Origin: Paraburkholderia sp. FT54
Lineage (GTDB): Bacteria; Pseudomonadota; Gammaproteobacteria; Burkholderiales; Burkholderiaceae
DNA length: 64,000 nt
Assembly (NCBI RefSeq): GCF_031585635.1
Contig: NZ_CP134197.1
Span: forward strand, 620,001-684,000
Direction: 5' to 3'
Part shown: positions 63,130 through 64,000 of the stretch, one piece after another
Layout of the letters: each line of letters begins with the position of its first letter
Numbering within the stretch: the stretch's first letter is position 1
Notes under the pieces: generated by a model
Database searches by the model: none
What the model was told of the DNA's origin: nothing
What the model saw: the letters and a program-made list of their open reading frames with translations, nothing else
Translations under genes and position numbers: made by a program

Positions 63130-63295
63130 TTCTTGAAACGTTGAGCAGTCTTGGGTGCGAGTATGTTTTCGGTAATCCCGGCAGGACCGAGTTACGCTGA
63201 TGGACGCCTTGCATGACGCACCCCAGCTCAAATATGTCTGGGCGCTTCAGGAGGCAAGCGTGGTCGCGATGGCCGATGGTTACGCGGTTGAACCA
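63130..63295 (+). pseudogene. N-terminal remnant of a thiamine-diphosphate-dependent decarboxylase/acetolactate synthase-like enzyme
   Basis: Reads FLETLSSLGCEYVFGNPGRTELR, then after a one-base loss near 63198 (creating a TGA), MDALHDAPQLKYVWALQEASVVAMADGYA. These are the conserved first 60 residues of benzoylformate-decarboxylase-like enzymes, including the catalytic glutamate in LQEAS. The rest of the roughly 550-residue gene is gone. The frame ends in unrelated sequence at 63454. Confidence 0.72.
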
Positions 63296-63464
63296 CTCCT
63301 TCCGAACCGGCGTACGCCTGAGTTAGCATATCTCTGCGCGAAATTGCCGGCCGACTGGAATGCAATGGCAGGAAGCCTCAGATCGGACAGCTTCCCATGT
63401 TCTACCGAATCAGCGCTGGAACTGCATGTACCCCGCAACCTGAGCCAAAAGTAGGAGGACATCC

Positions 63465-64000
63465 ATGGGCAAGCTTGCCGAATCCCCAGAAGCCAACCGG
63501 AGAGCGCGACAGTGGCTGATGGCCGCGATGCTGGCGGTGTTCTGCTGTCTGTGCCAGAGCACCTTCGCGCAAGCGGCCGACAACGCAGCGAGCCTACGCG
63601 ACAAATACCAGAGTCTGACGCAGCAACTCGCGCACAACCAGTTCCAGCGACCGCTTTACCTCGAATCGCAGGAGTTGCCCTCGGCACTCAAGGGCGATAT
63701 TTACGGTGTGATCAACTATCCGTTCGCGACGGTCAACGGCACACTCAACGACCCCACTCAGGGCCCGGTCAATTGGTGCGACGTGCTGATCCTGCACCTG
63801 AACACCAAGTACTGCCATGCGTCGACGAGCGCCAGCGGTACGGTCCTCGCGGTGAACATCGGCAAGAAAACCGAGGAGTCGCTTTCGTCGTCTTACCGTG
63901 TTCAATTCAACTATCGTCCGGCAGCGAGCAGCCCGGATTATCTCCGCGTGGAGCTCTCCGCCGCCACGGGTCCGCTGAGTACGAAAGACTACCGTATCGT
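63465..64000 (+). CDS. Exported protein of unknown function (3' end outside window)
   Basis: An ATG at 63465 with AGGAGGAC opens a frame still open at the window end after 178 codons. A signal peptide (residues 15-37, ending TFAQAA) leads to a soluble protein with SLRDKYQSLTQQLAHNQF and conserved-looking blocks PLYLESQELPSALKGDIY and WCDVLILHLNTKYCHAS (two cysteines possibly bonded). No family is recognised. It looks like a Burkholderia-specific exported protein. Confidence 0.7.
   Translation, partial: MGKLAESPEANRRARQWLMAAMLAVFCCLCQSTFAQAADNAASLRDKYQSLTQQLAHNQFQRPLYLESQELPSALKGDIYGVINYPFATVNGTLNDPTQGPVNWCDVLILHLNTKYCHASTSASGTVLAVNIGKKTEESLSSSYRVQFNYRPAASSPDYLRVELSAATGPLSTKDYRI

Noticed and set aside
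1..64000. CRISPR array, tRNA or rRNA genes
   Set aside because: No regularly spaced short repeats, cloverleaf-like sequence or rRNA segments were noticed by reading; a covariance-model scan would be needed to exclude tRNAs fully.

Overview
The window reads as chromosome or megaplasmid sequence from a high-GC member of Burkholderia sensu lato (Paraburkholderia/Caballeronia-like). The signs are small DUF4148 and DUF3563 proteins, a classic Burkholderia general porin, many LysR-type regulators each beside a small catabolic cluster, and FUSC/DUF1656/HlyD/outer-membrane efflux modules. No rRNA, tRNA or CRISPR array was recognised. The taxonomic call rests on family content and was not tested by any search.

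Layout. Positions 1-7157 are catabolic: the end of a tripartite tricarboxylate transporter (tctB and the first codons of tctA), a GntR regulator, and a minus-strand cluster of split transketolase, NAD-dependent dehydrogenase and MFS transporter facing a LysR regulator. Positions 7158-19500 are a loose accessory stretch with mobile-element debris, a trypsin-like protease, lipoproteins, an SDR/LysR pair, an LRAT-fold protein, a low-affinity iron permease homologue, a PhyH-type dioxygenase and a two-repeat zinc-ribbon protein. Positions 19530-23420 hold an intact IS66 element, with a perfect 8-bp target duplication, inserted into the last codons of an already frameshifted IS1182-type transposase. 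Positions 23876-31780 contain a chemoreceptor, a LysR gene facing a decayed YcaC-like hydrolase, an orphan FixJ-type regulator, an intact IS1182-type element and a CynX-type transporter. Two identical 135-bp direct repeats sit 4.3 kb apart here.

Positions 32000-43500 carry a TauE/SafE exporter shortened by an in-frame amber codon and facing a MocR regulator, a hydrolase and an enoyl-CoA hydratase facing a LysR regulator, and a four-gene aromatic/xenobiotic efflux operon with overlapping start and stop codons. Positions 45241-53660 form the clearest functional unit: a LacI regulator, a complete ABC importer (binding protein, two permeases, a tiny two-helix membrane protein, two ATPases), then DhaL and DhaK kinase subunits. 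By inference it imports and phosphorylates dihydroxyacetone or a related short ketose. Positions 53800-56851 hold a flavin monooxygenase divergent from an unusual fusion of a SARP/BTAD activator with an alpha/beta-hydrolase.

Positions 58789-62219 are a sulfane-sulfur module. A FisR-like sigma-54 activator, with the family's characteristic cysteine spacing, is divergent from a persulfide dioxygenase that has a near-consensus -24/-12 promoter and palindromic upstream sites. Its downstream partners (a TIGR01244 protein and a second TauE/SafE exporter) were fused and cut short by a deletion next to an integrase relic. The right edge has an Lrp regulator beside a broken thiamine-diphosphate enzyme and the start of an exported protein. 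The overall picture is a genome with small substrate-specific modules and much recent decay by frameshift, nonsense mutation, deletion and IS insertion.
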